Assembly (NCBI GenBank): GCA_016901395.1
Contig: JAEAMQ010000002.1
Coordinates: 1-64,000, forward strand
Source: Prevotella sp.
GTDB lineage: Bacteria > Bacteroidota > Bacteroidia > Bacteroidales > Bacteroidaceae
Direction of reading: 5' to 3'
DNA: 64,000 nt
Numbering within the stretch: the first letter of the stretch is position 1; every line of letters starts with the position of its first letter. The notes beneath the pieces are model-generated. The model was not told where the DNA came from. It worked only from the letters and a program-made list of their open reading frames with translations, and searched no databases. The position numbers were made by a program, and so were the translations under genes. This document shows, in pieces, positions 18,198 to 31,722 of this stretch.

Positions 18198-21100
18198 ATG
18201 TTCAAACGTCTCTTATACCTGCTGTTGCTGCTGCCCGGCACCCTTCATGCCCAACTGCTGGGCGACGATGCCCTGCGCAAGATCTATGAAGAGGTGAAGT
18301 CACCCTACAAATACGGGATGGTCATTGCCCCACAAGACACCCACCACCAGGTGGACTGCCCCACGGTATTCCGCGAGAAAGACCGTTGGTACATGACCTA
18401 TGTGGTCTATAACGGCAAGGACGGACTGGAGGGCAGGGGCTACGAAACGTGGCTGGCCGAGAGCAATGACCTGCTCCACTGGACCACGCTGGGACGGCTA
18501 CTGTCGTATCGCGACAGCGGATGGGACATGAACCAGCGTGGCGGATTTCCCGCGCTCATCGACTGGACATGGGGCGGCAGCTATGCCATGCAGCCTTACA
18601 AGGGGCAGCACTGGATGACCTATATCGGCGGTCACGGCACAGGTTACGAGGCGGTGAGAGAGCCGCTGAACATCGGACTGGCCTGGACCAAGGGCGACAT
18701 CACCCGGGCCCACGAATGGAGCACGGCCACGAAGCCGCTGCTCAGCATTGCCGACCGCGACGCGGAGTGGTGGGAAAAGCTCGTGCAATACAAGAGCACC
18801 ATCTATCTGGACCGCCACCGCCAGCTGGGCAAGCGCTTCGTGATGTTCTATAACGCCGGCGGCATCAACCCCGCCAACCAGATGAAGGCCGAGCGCATCG
18901 GCATCGCCACGAGCAACGACCTGCGCCACTGGACACGCTATGCGGGCAACCCTGTCTATTTTCATGAGGCGCCGGGCATCATCACCGGCGATGCCCAGAT
19001 CGTGCGCATGGAGCGCCCCGACCTGGGCAAGGAACCCCTCTACGTGATGTTCTATTTCTCGGCTTACAACCCCACGCGCCGCTACGACGCGTTCAATACC
19101 TTCTCGGTGAGCCGCGACCTCATCCACTGGCAGGACTGGACGGGCCCCGACCTCATCTATCCCACCAAGCCCTACGACAACCTCTTTGCCCACAAGAGCT
19201 GCGTGGTGAAGCACGAGGGCATCGTCTATCATTTCTATTGTGCCGTCAACCGCGACGGCCAGCGGGGCATAGCCGTGGCCACCAGCACGCCCATGGGGCG
19301 GTCGGCCGTGAGGTTTCCGCGGCCCGACACCAACGGACGGCGCACAGCGCAGACCCTCGACGAGAACTGGCAAGTGCGCTTTCTCCACACCACCGAAGAC
19401 TCTCTCACCCGGCGCATGGGCCTCATGGCCTGCCATGTGCCGCACAATCTGGACGACTATTACGGTTATCGCCAGCTCAAGCACGGCAACCTGCATGGGT
19501 CGGCCCTCTACAGTCGCGAGCTGACGGTGACCAAGACAGAGGGACGTCGCTATTTTCTGCGCTTTGAAGGCGTGGGCACTTACGCCACCGTGATGCTCAA
19601 CGGCCATGCCTACGACAAGCACCTGGTGGGGCGAACCACCTACACGCTCGACGTGACCGACGCGCTGCGGTCGGGTGCCAACCACCTTGAGGTGCTCGTC
19701 GACCATCCTGCCTATCAGACCGCCTCGCCGTGGGTGTGTGGCGGATGCTCAGCCGAATGGGGATTCAGCGAGGGCAGCCAGCCCTTCGGCATCTTCCGTC
19801 CGGTGACGCTCGAGACCACCGACGAGGTGCGTGTGGAGCCCTTCGGGGTGCACATCTGGAACAATGCGGCCTGCGACAGCGTGTTCATCGACACCGAAGT
19901 GAGAAACTATGGCAGCACCGCGGCCGACATCGAGCTGGTGAGTAAGCTCAATCAGGCCAGTGGCAAGACGTTCTTCCGGCTGGCCGAGAAGGTGCATCTG
20001 GAAGCCGGAGAGACACGCGTCCTGCGCCAGCGCACGGCGGTGAGCGACGTGCACCGGTGGTCGGTCGACGACCCTTATCTCTACCGTCTGGCCTCGATGA
20101 TCAAGCGCGCGGACGGCAAGACCACCGATGAGCTGACCACCGAATACGGCATACGCAGCCTCTCGTGGCCCGTCCACCGCAAGGAGGGCGAGCCCAAGGG
20201 GGTGTTTCTGCTCAACGGCCAGCCCATGTTCATCAACGGCACGTGCGACTACGAGCACCTCTTCGGGGCCAGCCATGCCTTCAGCCACGAGCAGATTGCC
20301 TCGCGCGTGAAGCTGATGCGGCAAGCCGGGTTCAATGCCTTCCGTGAGGCCCACCAGCCCCACAACCTCTATTACCAACAGCTGCTCGACGAGCAGGGCA
20401 TGCTGTTCTGGAGCCAGTTCTCGGCCCATATATGGTATGACACCCCCCAGTTTCGTGAGATGTTCAAGCAGAAGCTGCGCCAATGGATCAAGGAGCGCCG
20501 CAACAGTCCCTCGGTTATCCTGTGGGGTCTGCAGAATGAGAGCGTGCTTCCACGCGACTTTGCCGAGGAATGCAGCCGCATCATCCGCGAGATGGATCCC
20601 ACCTGCCTTGACCAACGGGCCATCACCACCTGCAATGGTGGCGAGGGCACCGACTGGAACGTGGTGCAGAACTGGAGTGGCACCTATGGCGGCAGCGCCG
20701 CCGACTACGACCGCGAGCTGGCTTCGGGAGGCCAGTTGCTCAATGGTGAGTATGGCGCCTGGCGCACGCTGGGGCTGCATGGCAGTGGCCGCTATTCGGA
20801 AGAAGCGGCCGACAGCCTGCTCCAACTCAAGACCACCAAGGCGCTTGCCGTCAGAGACAGCGTGTGCGGTCACTTCCAATGGCTGTTTGTGAGCCACGAG
20901 AACCCCGGGCGCGTGCAGCCTGACGAGGCCCTGCGCCGCATCGACAAGGTGGGACCCTTCAATTATAAGGGGTTACTCACGCCCTGGGAACAGCCCACCC
21001 AGGCCTACTATGGCTACCGCGACCGCTTTGTGGGGGCCGCGGCCGACACACTCACCCCCACCGCAGCCGACCGTCATCCGGTAGACCTGAAGGCCGCCGA

Positions 21101-22058
21101 GGGCTACACTTATCTGTACCGTGTGAACTGCGGTGGCGACGCCTATACCGACCGTTACGGCCAGACCTGGCTGCAGGACGACACCCTTTATTCGTCGTCG
21201 TGGGCCCAGCTGTTCGGCCTGCCCCCCTTCACCGCCAGCCAGGGCCACATCACCCAGCCCATCCATGGCACCGACGACGATGCCCTTTTCCAGTATTTCC
21301 GCTGGGGGCGCCATCGTCTGAACTATCACTTCAACGTGCCCGACGGCACCTATCGCATTGAGCTCTACTTTGCCGAACCGTGGCTGGGTGCCCGTTACGG
21401 CACACGCATCGATTGCGAGGGAAGCCGCATCTTCGACGTGGCCGTCAACGGACGCACCGTCATCCAAGATCTCGACCTCTGGGCCGAGGCCGGGTATGCC
21501 GGCGCTTTCAGGCAGGTGGTCGAGGCCGAGGCACGGCAGGGACAGCTGGTAATCAGCTTTCCCGAGGTCAAGGCCGGCCAGGCTGTCATCAGCGCCGTGG
21601 CCATAGCCCGGCAGGGCAAGGCCACAGACTTGCGCCGGGAGCCGTTGCACGGAGCCGGCGCTGAGGGCACGTTGCCACCCCATTACTGGCAGCAGCTCGA
21701 CCAAGACACCCTCGCCGTCTATCCCAAGACCTTGCTGCCCCAGGCCGCAGATGCCTTCCCGGCCGTGAAATATCAGCCGACAGGCCGTGGCCGCTGGACC
21801 ATCAGCCCCGGCGTGGCCAAGGAGTATGCCCTGCGGTTCCGCTACAAGAACACCACCTCACAGGCCGTGAAGGCTCGCCTGCGCATCATCGACAGCAAGA
21901 AAGCCGTGCTGCGCGATGCCGTCGTGACCTTTCCGCCGACGCCCGCCAAGTATAAGACCATGAGCACAACGACGGCCACACAGATCAACGCCGGCAGCTA
22001 TCAGGTCATCCTGACCGACACCGGCGCGATGGAATTTGAAATCCTTGAGATACAATAA
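18198..22058 (+). CDS. Five-bladed propeller (GH43/GH137-like) fused to GH2 and malectin domain
   Basis: Multi-domain exported enzyme of 1286 residues (signal MFKRLLYLLLLLPGTLHAQ). Residues about 20-370 are a beta-propeller of the GH43/GH137 type with repeated blade motifs such as ESNDLLHWT, TSNDLRHWT and VSRDLIHWQ. Residues about 385-945 are a GH2 with acid/base Glu near 781 (LWGLQNES) and nucleophile Glu near 851 (LLNGEYGAW). Residues about 965-1130 match a malectin/CBM57 carbohydrate-binding domain (RVNCGG, LYFAEPW). A further beta-rich domain ends the protein. The RG-II enzyme BT_0996 also joins GH137 and GH2 modules, a possible counterpart. Substrates probably include beta-linked arabinofuranose and a beta-galactoside or beta-glucuronide. 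Confidence 0.85.
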   Translation: MFKRLLYLLLLLPGTLHAQLLGDDALRKIYEEVKSPYKYGMVIAPQDTHHQVDCPTVFREKDRWYMTYVVYNGKDGLEGRGYETWLAESNDLLHWTTLGRLLSYRDSGWDMNQRGGFPALIDWTWGGSYAMQPYKGQHWMTYIGGHGTGYEAVREPLNIGLAWTKGDITRAHEWSTATKPLLSIADRDAEWWEKLVQYKSTIYLDRHRQLGKRFVMFYNAGGINPANQMKAERIGIATSNDLRHWTRYAGNPVYFHEAPGIITGDAQIVRMERPDLGKEPLYVMFYFSAYNPTRRYDAFNTFSVSRDLIHWQDWTGPDLIYPTKPYDNLFAHKSCVVKHEGIVYHFYCAVNRDGQRGIAVATSTPMGRSAVRFPRPDTNGRRTAQTLDENWQVRFLHTTEDSLTRRMGLMACHVPHNLDDYYGYRQLKHGNLHGSALYSRELTVTKTEGRRYFLRFEGVGTYATVMLNGHAYDKHLVGRTTYTLDVTDALRSGANHLEVLVDHPAYQTASPWVCGGCSAEWGFSEGSQPFGIFRPVTLETTDEVRVEPFGVHIWNNAACDSVFIDTEVRNYGSTAADIELVSKLNQASGKTFFRLAEKVHLEAGETRVLRQRTAVSDVHRWSVDDPYLYRLASMIKRADGKTTDELTTEYGIRSLSWPVHRKEGEPKGVFLLNGQPMFINGTCDYEHLFGASHAFSHEQIASRVKLMRQAGFNAFREAHQPHNLYYQQLLDEQGMLFWSQFSAHIWYDTPQFREMFKQKLRQWIKERRNSPSVILWGLQNESVLPRDFAEECSRIIREMDPTCLDQRAITTCNGGEGTDWNVVQNWSGTYGGSAADYDRELASGGQLLNGEYGAWRTLGLHGSGRYSEEAADSLLQLKTTKALAVRDSVCGHFQWLFVSHENPGRVQPDEALRRIDKVGPFNYKGLLTPWEQPTQAYYGYRDRFVGAAADTLTPTAADRHPVDLKAAEGYTYLYRVNCGGDAYTDRYGQTWLQDDTLYSSSWAQLFGLPPFTASQGHITQPIHGTDDDALFQYFRWGRHRLNYHFNVPDGTYRIELYFAEPWLGARYGTRIDCEGSRIFDVAVNGRTVIQDLDLWAEAGYAGAFRQVVEAEARQGQLVISFPEVKAGQAVISAVAIARQGKATDLRREPLHGAGAEGTLPPHYWQQLDQDTLAVYPKTLLPQAADAFPAVKYQPTGRGRWTISPGVAKEYALRFRYKNTTSQAVKARLRIIDSKKAVLRDAVVTFPPTPAKYKTMSTTTATQINAGSYQVILTDTGAMEFEILEIQ

Positions 22059-25292
<3,234 letters not shown>

Positions 25293-25398
25293 TGACATAC
25301 ATTTTGTCAATACCTTTCATAGACAAGAAAGGGTGTCATACGTCCTTTTTAATGGAGGTGAAGCACGCCGTTGTGCCACCTCGACAGCATATCATCAG

Positions 25399-28287
25399 AT
25401 GAAACAACTCTTTCTCTTTGTGGCTTTTGGCATCTCTTCGTTTGCCGGCTTCGCTCAGTCGTCGGTAGAGACCTGTCGGCAGTATCTCTCAGGACATGGC
25501 TGCGACGACATGGTGGAATGGGACTTCCAGTGCACTGGCGGACGTAATGCGGGGCAGTGGACCAAGATCGGCGTGCCCTCATGCTGGGAACTGCAGGGCT
25601 TCGGCACCTATCAGTATGGCATGAGCTTCTATGGAAAGCCCACGCCCGAAGGCATTGCCGACGAGAAAGGCAACTATCGATACGACTTCTTCCTGCCCAA
25701 TGACTGGCAGGGACGGCAGATCGAACTGGTGTTTGAGGCCGTGATGACCGATGCCCGCGTCACCATCAACGGGCGCAAGGCAGGCAGCGGACAACATCAG
25801 GGCGGCTTCTATCGCTTTGCCTTCGACGTGACCGACCGCGTCTTCTTCGGCAAGCGCAAGAACCATCTGGAGGTGGAGGTGAGCAAGGAGAGCGCCAACA
25901 GCCAGGTGAACATGGCCGAACGACGCGCCGACTACTGGAACTTTGGCGGCATTATCCGCCCGGTGTTTGTGGTGGCCAAGCCGCCCCGCAACATCGAGCG
26001 CGTGGCCATCGATGCCGGTATGGACGGCCGTTTCAGAGCCGACTGCTACCTGAACCGGGCGCTGGATGGCGGTGGAAGTGTGAAGACAGAGATTGTGGAT
26101 GCCCAAGGAAACATAGTGGCATCACAGGTGACTGGCGTGAGAACGAGTGACCATACTGCCATCGATTTCAAGGTGAAAAGCCCGCTATTGTGGACGGCAG
26201 AGACACCCAACCGCTACACCGCCGTGTTCACCCTGACCGACGCGAAGGGAAAAGTGATGCACCGGGAGCGCGAGAAGTTCGGTTTCCGCACCATTGAATA
26301 CAGGGCGAGCGACGGCGTTTACATCAACGGCAGCAAGGTAATCTTCAAAGGTGTGAACCGTCACAGTTTCCGCCCGGAATCGGGACGCACGCTGAGCAAG
26401 GCCAAATGTATAGAGGATGTGCTACTCATCAAGAGTATGAATATGAACGCTGTACGACTGAGTCACTATCCCGCCGACCCTGAATTTCTGGATGCCTGCG
26501 ACTCGCTGGGGCTCTATGTGGACGACGAACTGAGCGGATGGCACTGGGCACACGAGACGATAGTGGGCCAGAAACTGGTAAAAGAGATGGTGACACGCGA
26601 CGTGAACCATCCGTCTATCGTGTTCTGGACCAATGGCAACGAGGGTGGGTTCAACTATGAGCTGGAGCCTGAGTTTGCACGGTGGGACATCCAGCAGAGG
26701 GTGGTGCTCTATCCCTGGGCCAACCGCAACGGCTTCGAGACCAAGCACTACCGCTCGTATGGCGAGACCGAGGAATACATGCGCCAGCCTGAAATATTCA
26801 TGCCCACGGAGTTTCTGCACGGGCTCTACGATGGCGGACATGGCGCAGGACTGAAAGACTACTGGACGATGATGATGCAAAACCCACGCTGCGCGGGTGG
26901 ATTTCTGTGGGATCTGGCCGATGAGGGCGTGGTGCGCACCGACAAGGGAGGCATCATCGACTGTGTGGGCAACTACGGTGCGGACGGCATTGTGGGTCCT
27001 CATTTTGAGAAAGAAGGATCGTTCTATACCATCAAGCAGATGTGGAGCCCCGTACAACTGGACTGGGGGCAGCAGCCCCTGGAACCCGTCGGCGGCACCA
27101 TCAACCTGACGGTGACCAACCGTTATGACTTTCTGAACCTGAAGACCTGCCGGTTGGGCTATCGCTACCTGCAGCTGCCCGACGTGGGAAAAATGGCAAT
27201 GCAGGTGCTTGCACAGGGCACTCTGGTCTCGCCCGACGTGGCACCGGGACAGCAAACCGTGGTGCAGCTGAAGAATATCCCGGCCACAGCCAATGCCCTG
27301 GAACTGACAGTGACCGACAGTAAAGGGCAGGAGGTATTGGTCAGCAGCAAGGAAATAAAAGTGAAGGGCGAGAAAAACACTGAGGCAGAAAAAGGCAATG
27401 CCCCTGCCCTCTTCTCGCAAAGTAAGGAAGGAACTATAGTCAAGGCAGCAGGAAAATCGTATATGTTCGATGGCAGGACAGGCTGGCTGAAGGGCATCAC
27501 GATCGGTGGAAACACGCTGTCGCTGAGTCGCGGTCCTCGTCTGGTAGCGGCCCGCCGCAGCGATCGAAGCTTTGACCAGTTCTATAACCACGACGATAAG
27601 GAAGCCGAGAAAAAGAAAACACAATATACACTCTATGAAGACCATGGTGCCTTCGATTCCTTTAACTGGCACGATAACGACCAGACACTGGTGGTGAAAT
27701 ACCGCCACGGATCACTCGACTCAGTGACCTACCACTTCCTGCCCATGGGCGACGTGGAGGTGAAAGTTGACTATAACTTCTCGGGAGTGGTCGACCTGAT
27801 GGGCATTGCACTGGACTATCCGGAGGCCAAAGTGAGGAGCAAGGCCTGGGTGGGCGACGGCCCCTACCGTGTATGGCAGAACAGATTAGACGGTCCACAA
27901 TATGGTTTTTGGCAGAATGAATACAATGATCCCATCCCCGGAGAGTCGTGGATCTACCCGGAATTCAAGGGTTACTTCGCCAATGTGAGCTGGATGCAAC
28001 TGATGACCGACGAGGGAACCATTGCCATCAGCGACCTGCACATGGCACATCCGGCTGACCACATGGCTGTGGAAACTGGCGACCGACCCTATGTGGGCAT
28101 CTATCAGCCACGCGATGGGCGTGACCACCTGCTCTACGAACTGCCCGAAACGGGGCTGTCGCTGCTCCAAGTGATTCCGGCAGTGAGGAACAAGGTGAAC
28201 ACCACTGACCTGAATGGACCCTCGGCTCAGCCCGCATGGGTCACAGGAACCAAGAGCATAAGGTTCAGAATGAAGGTGGGGAAATAA
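25399..28287 (+). CDS. GH2 family glycosidase
   Basis: Exported GH2 of 962 residues. The start at 25399 is chosen for its signal peptide MKQLFLFVAFGISSFAGFAQ; the frame is open upstream to 25012 only because it crosses the end of the previous gene. Domains run sugar-binding sandwich, Ig-like, TIM barrel, then a beta-rich C-terminal region. The acid/base is Glu415 (TNGNEGG) and the nucleophile Glu471 (MPTEFLHG). The C-terminal part differs from LacZ, so substrate cannot be set: beta-galactose, beta-glucuronate, alpha-L-arabinopyranose and beta-mannose specificities all occur in GH2. A 106-base gap with no clear promoter separates it from the previous gene. Confidence 0.9.
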   Translation: MKQLFLFVAFGISSFAGFAQSSVETCRQYLSGHGCDDMVEWDFQCTGGRNAGQWTKIGVPSCWELQGFGTYQYGMSFYGKPTPEGIADEKGNYRYDFFLPNDWQGRQIELVFEAVMTDARVTINGRKAGSGQHQGGFYRFAFDVTDRVFFGKRKNHLEVEVSKESANSQVNMAERRADYWNFGGIIRPVFVVAKPPRNIERVAIDAGMDGRFRADCYLNRALDGGGSVKTEIVDAQGNIVASQVTGVRTSDHTAIDFKVKSPLLWTAETPNRYTAVFTLTDAKGKVMHREREKFGFRTIEYRASDGVYINGSKVIFKGVNRHSFRPESGRTLSKAKCIEDVLLIKSMNMNAVRLSHYPADPEFLDACDSLGLYVDDELSGWHWAHETIVGQKLVKEMVTRDVNHPSIVFWTNGNEGGFNYELEPEFARWDIQQRVVLYPWANRNGFETKHYRSYGETEEYMRQPEIFMPTEFLHGLYDGGHGAGLKDYWTMMMQNPRCAGGFLWDLADEGVVRTDKGGIIDCVGNYGADGIVGPHFEKEGSFYTIKQMWSPVQLDWGQQPLEPVGGTINLTVTNRYDFLNLKTCRLGYRYLQLPDVGKMAMQVLAQGTLVSPDVAPGQQTVVQLKNIPATANALELTVTDSKGQEVLVSSKEIKVKGEKNTEAEKGNAPALFSQSKEGTIVKAAGKSYMFDGRTGWLKGITIGGNTLSLSRGPRLVAARRSDRSFDQFYNHDDKEAEKKKTQYTLYEDHGAFDSFNWHDNDQTLVVKYRHGSLDSVTYHFLPMGDVEVKVDYNFSGVVDLMGIALDYPEAKVRSKAWVGDGPYRVWQNRLDGPQYGFWQNEYNDPIPGESWIYPEFKGYFANVSWMQLMTDEGTIAISDLHMAHPADHMAVETGDRPYVGIYQPRDGRDHLLYELPETGLSLLQVIPAVRNKVNTTDLNGPSAQPAWVTGTKSIRFRMKVGK

Positions 28288-28404
28288 GGAATAAAGCGCA
28301 AGATGAGGACTGATCAGCTATTAAATATGGGTTGACCAGGCATGAGATAAGGGATGAAAGGAGATGGATGAAGAGTGAGAGTTGACAAGAAACAGCAATA
28401 GAAA

Positions 28405-31400
28405 GTGAAGAATAAGATCGTAAAGAGAATACTGACAGGACTGGTCATGCTGTGCTTGGCCATGACTTCAACAGCAAGACTCAGCATCTTTCTTCCCTCA
28501 GAAGAGGAGATGAAAGAGAGGCCGGATTGTGCCGGCAAGGAGGCTGAGAAAGCTGTTGAGGACGCAGCGCCCTGGACTTTCTGGTACTGGATGTATGGCG
28601 CGGTATCGAAAGCTGGCATCCATGCCGACCTGAAGGGAATGAAAGAGGTGGGGCTCGGCGGCTGCTACCTTATGCCCATACGTGGGATTAACGACCGACC
28701 GGAATATAAAGGACAGGCTCAACAGCTCACGCCGACCTTTTGGGAGATGGTGGACTACGCCTTCCAGCAGGCCGATTCGCTCCATCTGGACATGGGTATT
28801 CATGTCAGCGACGGCTTCGCTCTGGCCGGCGGCCCATGGATAACGCCTGCCGAGAGCATGCAGAAGGTGGTTTGGACCGACACCATCGTTGCCATCAGCC
28901 AGCTGAACAAGGTAGTGCTGCGGCGGCCTGAGGCCTATCAGGGATACGAGGAAGACATCGCGGCCTTTGCCCTCCCCGTGTGGGACCGGTCGATGATTCA
29001 GGACTATAAGCCCACGGCCGTGGAGCTATCAGGGGGGATGACGCGCGATGCCGACGGTACTTTCAGGGCCAGCCAGCCCGGCACAATGGTCTTTGACCTA
29101 GGTGAAAGTCGCACTGTGAGGTCACTTCGCATCCTTCCTTCGGGAAACAACATACAGTCGCAGCGACTAAAAATGAAGGTCTCAGTCGACGGCAGGCAAT
29201 GGATAGACGTCATCCATCTGGAGCCCGTGCGCCAGGGATGGCAGAGTACGGGTCCTGCATTTACCTATGCACTGCCCACCACAACGGCCCGTTACTTCCG
29301 CTTTGACTGGTCACCAGAAGGCACTGAGCCCGGCGCTGAAGATCTAGATGCGGCCAAATGGAAGCCCGTGTTCAAGCTGAAACAACTGATATTGAGCGCC
29401 GAACCCAAGATCAACCAATGGGAAGGAAAGACAGGAATGGCATGGAGAGTGGCTCCCTCGACGGCATCTGCCATAGGCTCGGCTATAGGCCCACAGGTGG
29501 AAAAAGGCACCATGCATCCCACCGACGAGCCCATGCTGAAGCTGGATGAGGTGATGCCGCTGGAGCTCAAGGATGGAAAAGTTGTCACTCGTTTGTCGCG
29601 AAACACCTGGAAAAGGCCGGGATTAGGGATGCCGAGATACGTACGTATCCTGCGTTTCGGGCATACTTCGACAGGACAGACCAACGCTACAGCCGGTGGT
29701 GGCAAGGGATTGGAGGTGGATAAGTTTAATAAGGATGCCGTGGATAAGCAGTTTGATGCCTGGTACGGACTGTTCTTGAAGCGGCCGCACGCCTCTGTGG
29801 TGAAGTATCTACACATCGATTCGTGGGAGTGTGGCACGCAGAACTGGGGCTATCGGTTTGCCGAGGAGTTCAGACAGCGGCGCGGATACGACCTGAAACC
29901 CTACCTCTTATTATATGCGGGCATTCCACTGGAATCGACCGAGACCAGCGAACGCGTGCTGAAAGATGTGCGACTGACGATGAACGACCTGGTGAACGAG
30001 AGGTTCTTCCGCCGCCTGGAGCAGCGGGCTCATGCCGTGGGACGACGCGTTTCGCAAGAGAGCATTGCCCCGACATTCATCGCTGACGGACTGGAACACT
30101 ATCAATTTGCCGACCATCCCATGGGTGAATACTGGCTCAACTCGCCCACCCACGACAAGCCCAACGACATGCTCGATGCCGTAAGCGGCGCACATATCTA
30201 TGGCAAAACGATCATACAAGCCGAAGGACTGACCGAGGTGAGGGGCGTTTGGGATGAGACACCGGCCACGGTGAAGCCACTGATCGACCGCCATCTGGCT
30301 CTGGGGATGAACAAACTCTTCTTTCATGTCAATGCCCACAACCCGTGGATGGACCGTAAACCGGGCATGACGCTCGACGGTATCGGATTTTTCTTTCAGC
30401 GCGACAACACGTGGTATCGCGAAGCCATAGGGCTGGTGGACTATGTGACCCGTTGCCAACAGTGGCTCCAGAAAGGCCAGCCGGTGGTAGATATCGCCGT
30501 ACTGACTGGTGAAGAAATGCCCAGCCGCGCCCTCACCCCCGACAGACTGGTGCCCCTGCTGCCCGGAATCTTTGGCCGGCAACGGGTGGAAAGCGAAACG
30601 CAGAGGCTGGCAAACCAAGGACAACCCATGGTGGAGAGCCCGGTTGGCGTGAACCATGCGGCCGGCATACTCGACCTGAAGGACTGGACCAACGCCTTGC
30701 ACGGCTATCAATATGACTCCATGAACAAGGACGCCCTGCTCAACAAGGCCACCCCGGAGGGAGGACGACTGGTGATGCCGGGCGGCAACGGCTACCGCGT
30801 GCTGGTGCTACCGGGACCAACCAAAATGGATCCGGACTTCCGAGGATACTCTGATGAGGTAATGCAGAAGGTGGAAGCCTTCAGAAAAACAGGCGGCATT
30901 GTGGTCGACAGGCCCTACAAAGAGGCCGACTTCAGCCGCGAGGGGCTCCTGCGAGACGTCACATTGCCCGACAGCATCGCCTACACCCATAGGAAGACCG
31001 AGGCCGAAGATATCTACTTTTTGTCGAACCAAGGCACGCAGAAGCAGCACTTCACGGCCACGTTCCGCGACGGACGAACGCATGCCTACCTCTATAACCC
31101 ACTGACTGACCAATGGTTTGAGGCCACGGCCAGCACGTCGCCACAGGGCACAGACGTGCCACTGACCCTGACAGAAGGGGAAGCTCTATTCGTGATCTTT
31201 ACCACACGACCCATGCAGGTCACCTGCAAGACCAATATATTCAAAACCCATGAACAGGCGCTGAGAGGCCCATGGAAGGTCTCTTTCGTCCAAACGGGCA
31301 CGACTATCACTACAGACACGCTGTTCGATTGGTCGCAAAGCACCGATGAACGAATCAGATACTACAGCGGATATGCAGAATATTCCAATCAATTCAAGTG

Positions 31401-31722
31401 GAACGGAGGGCCTTATAAAAAGATTTTATTAACTTTGAACGGTCTAAAAGACCTGGCCCATATCTATGTCAACGGTGTGGATTGCGGCATCGTATGGACA
31501 GCCCCCTGGCAAGCCGACGTGACCCGTGCCATCCGGAAAGGCACCAACAACCTGCGCATCAAGGTGGTGAACACCTGGGCCAACGCCCTGCGCGGGGCCG
31601 ACGAGGGCAAGGCTCCCTATGACGGAATATGGACCAATGCCAAATACAGGATGAAGGCTCCGCACCTGCTTCCGGCAGGATTGCTGGGTCCGGTGACAAT
31701 CGAAGAATATGAAACGAAATAA
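28405..31722 (+). CDS. GH106 alpha-L-rhamnosidase
   Basis: Exported enzyme of 1105 residues resembling the GH106 rhamnosidases of Bacteroidota. The start is a GTG at 28405: a stop codon lies six bases upstream (28399), and the next in-frame ATG would remove the basic end of the signal peptide (MKNKIVKRILTGLVMLCLAM). Family features are the early WTFWYWMYGAVSKAGIHADL segment, the GLGGCYLMPI and MGIHVSDGF strands of the TIM barrel, and a C-terminal galactose-binding-like domain with the KKILLTLNGLKDLAHIYVNG strand pair. Family members remove terminal alpha-L-rhamnose, including rhamnose from RG-II chain A or RG-I. The 3' end overlaps the next gene by 14 bases. Confidence 0.9.
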   Translation: MKNKIVKRILTGLVMLCLAMTSTARLSIFLPSEEEMKERPDCAGKEAEKAVEDAAPWTFWYWMYGAVSKAGIHADLKGMKEVGLGGCYLMPIRGINDRPEYKGQAQQLTPTFWEMVDYAFQQADSLHLDMGIHVSDGFALAGGPWITPAESMQKVVWTDTIVAISQLNKVVLRRPEAYQGYEEDIAAFALPVWDRSMIQDYKPTAVELSGGMTRDADGTFRASQPGTMVFDLGESRTVRSLRILPSGNNIQSQRLKMKVSVDGRQWIDVIHLEPVRQGWQSTGPAFTYALPTTTARYFRFDWSPEGTEPGAEDLDAAKWKPVFKLKQLILSAEPKINQWEGKTGMAWRVAPSTASAIGSAIGPQVEKGTMHPTDEPMLKLDEVMPLELKDGKVVTRLSRNTWKRPGLGMPRYVRILRFGHTSTGQTNATAGGGKGLEVDKFNKDAVDKQFDAWYGLFLKRPHASVVKYLHIDSWECGTQNWGYRFAEEFRQRRGYDLKPYLLLYAGIPLESTETSERVLKDVRLTMNDLVNERFFRRLEQRAHAVGRRVSQESIAPTFIADGLEHYQFADHPMGEYWLNSPTHDKPNDMLDAVSGAHIYGKTIIQAEGLTEVRGVWDETPATVKPLIDRHLALGMNKLFFHVNAHNPWMDRKPGMTLDGIGFFFQRDNTWYREAIGLVDYVTRCQQWLQKGQPVVDIAVLTGEEMPSRALTPDRLVPLLPGIFGRQRVESETQRLANQGQPMVESPVGVNHAAGILDLKDWTNALHGYQYDSMNKDALLNKATPEGGRLVMPGGNGYRVLVLPGPTKMDPDFRGYSDEVMQKVEAFRKTGGIVVDRPYKEADFSREGLLRDVTLPDSIAYTHRKTEAEDIYFLSNQGTQKQHFTATFRDGRTHAYLYNPLTDQWFEATASTSPQGTDVPLTLTEGEALFVIFTTRPMQVTCKTNIFKTHEQALRGPWKVSFVQTGTTITTDTLFDWSQSTDERIRYYSGYAEYSNQFKWNGGPYKKILLTLNGLKDLAHIYVNGVDCGIVWTAPWQADVTRAIRKGTNNLRIKVVNTWANALRGADEGKAPYDGIWTNAKYRMKAPHLLPAGLLGPVTIEEYETK

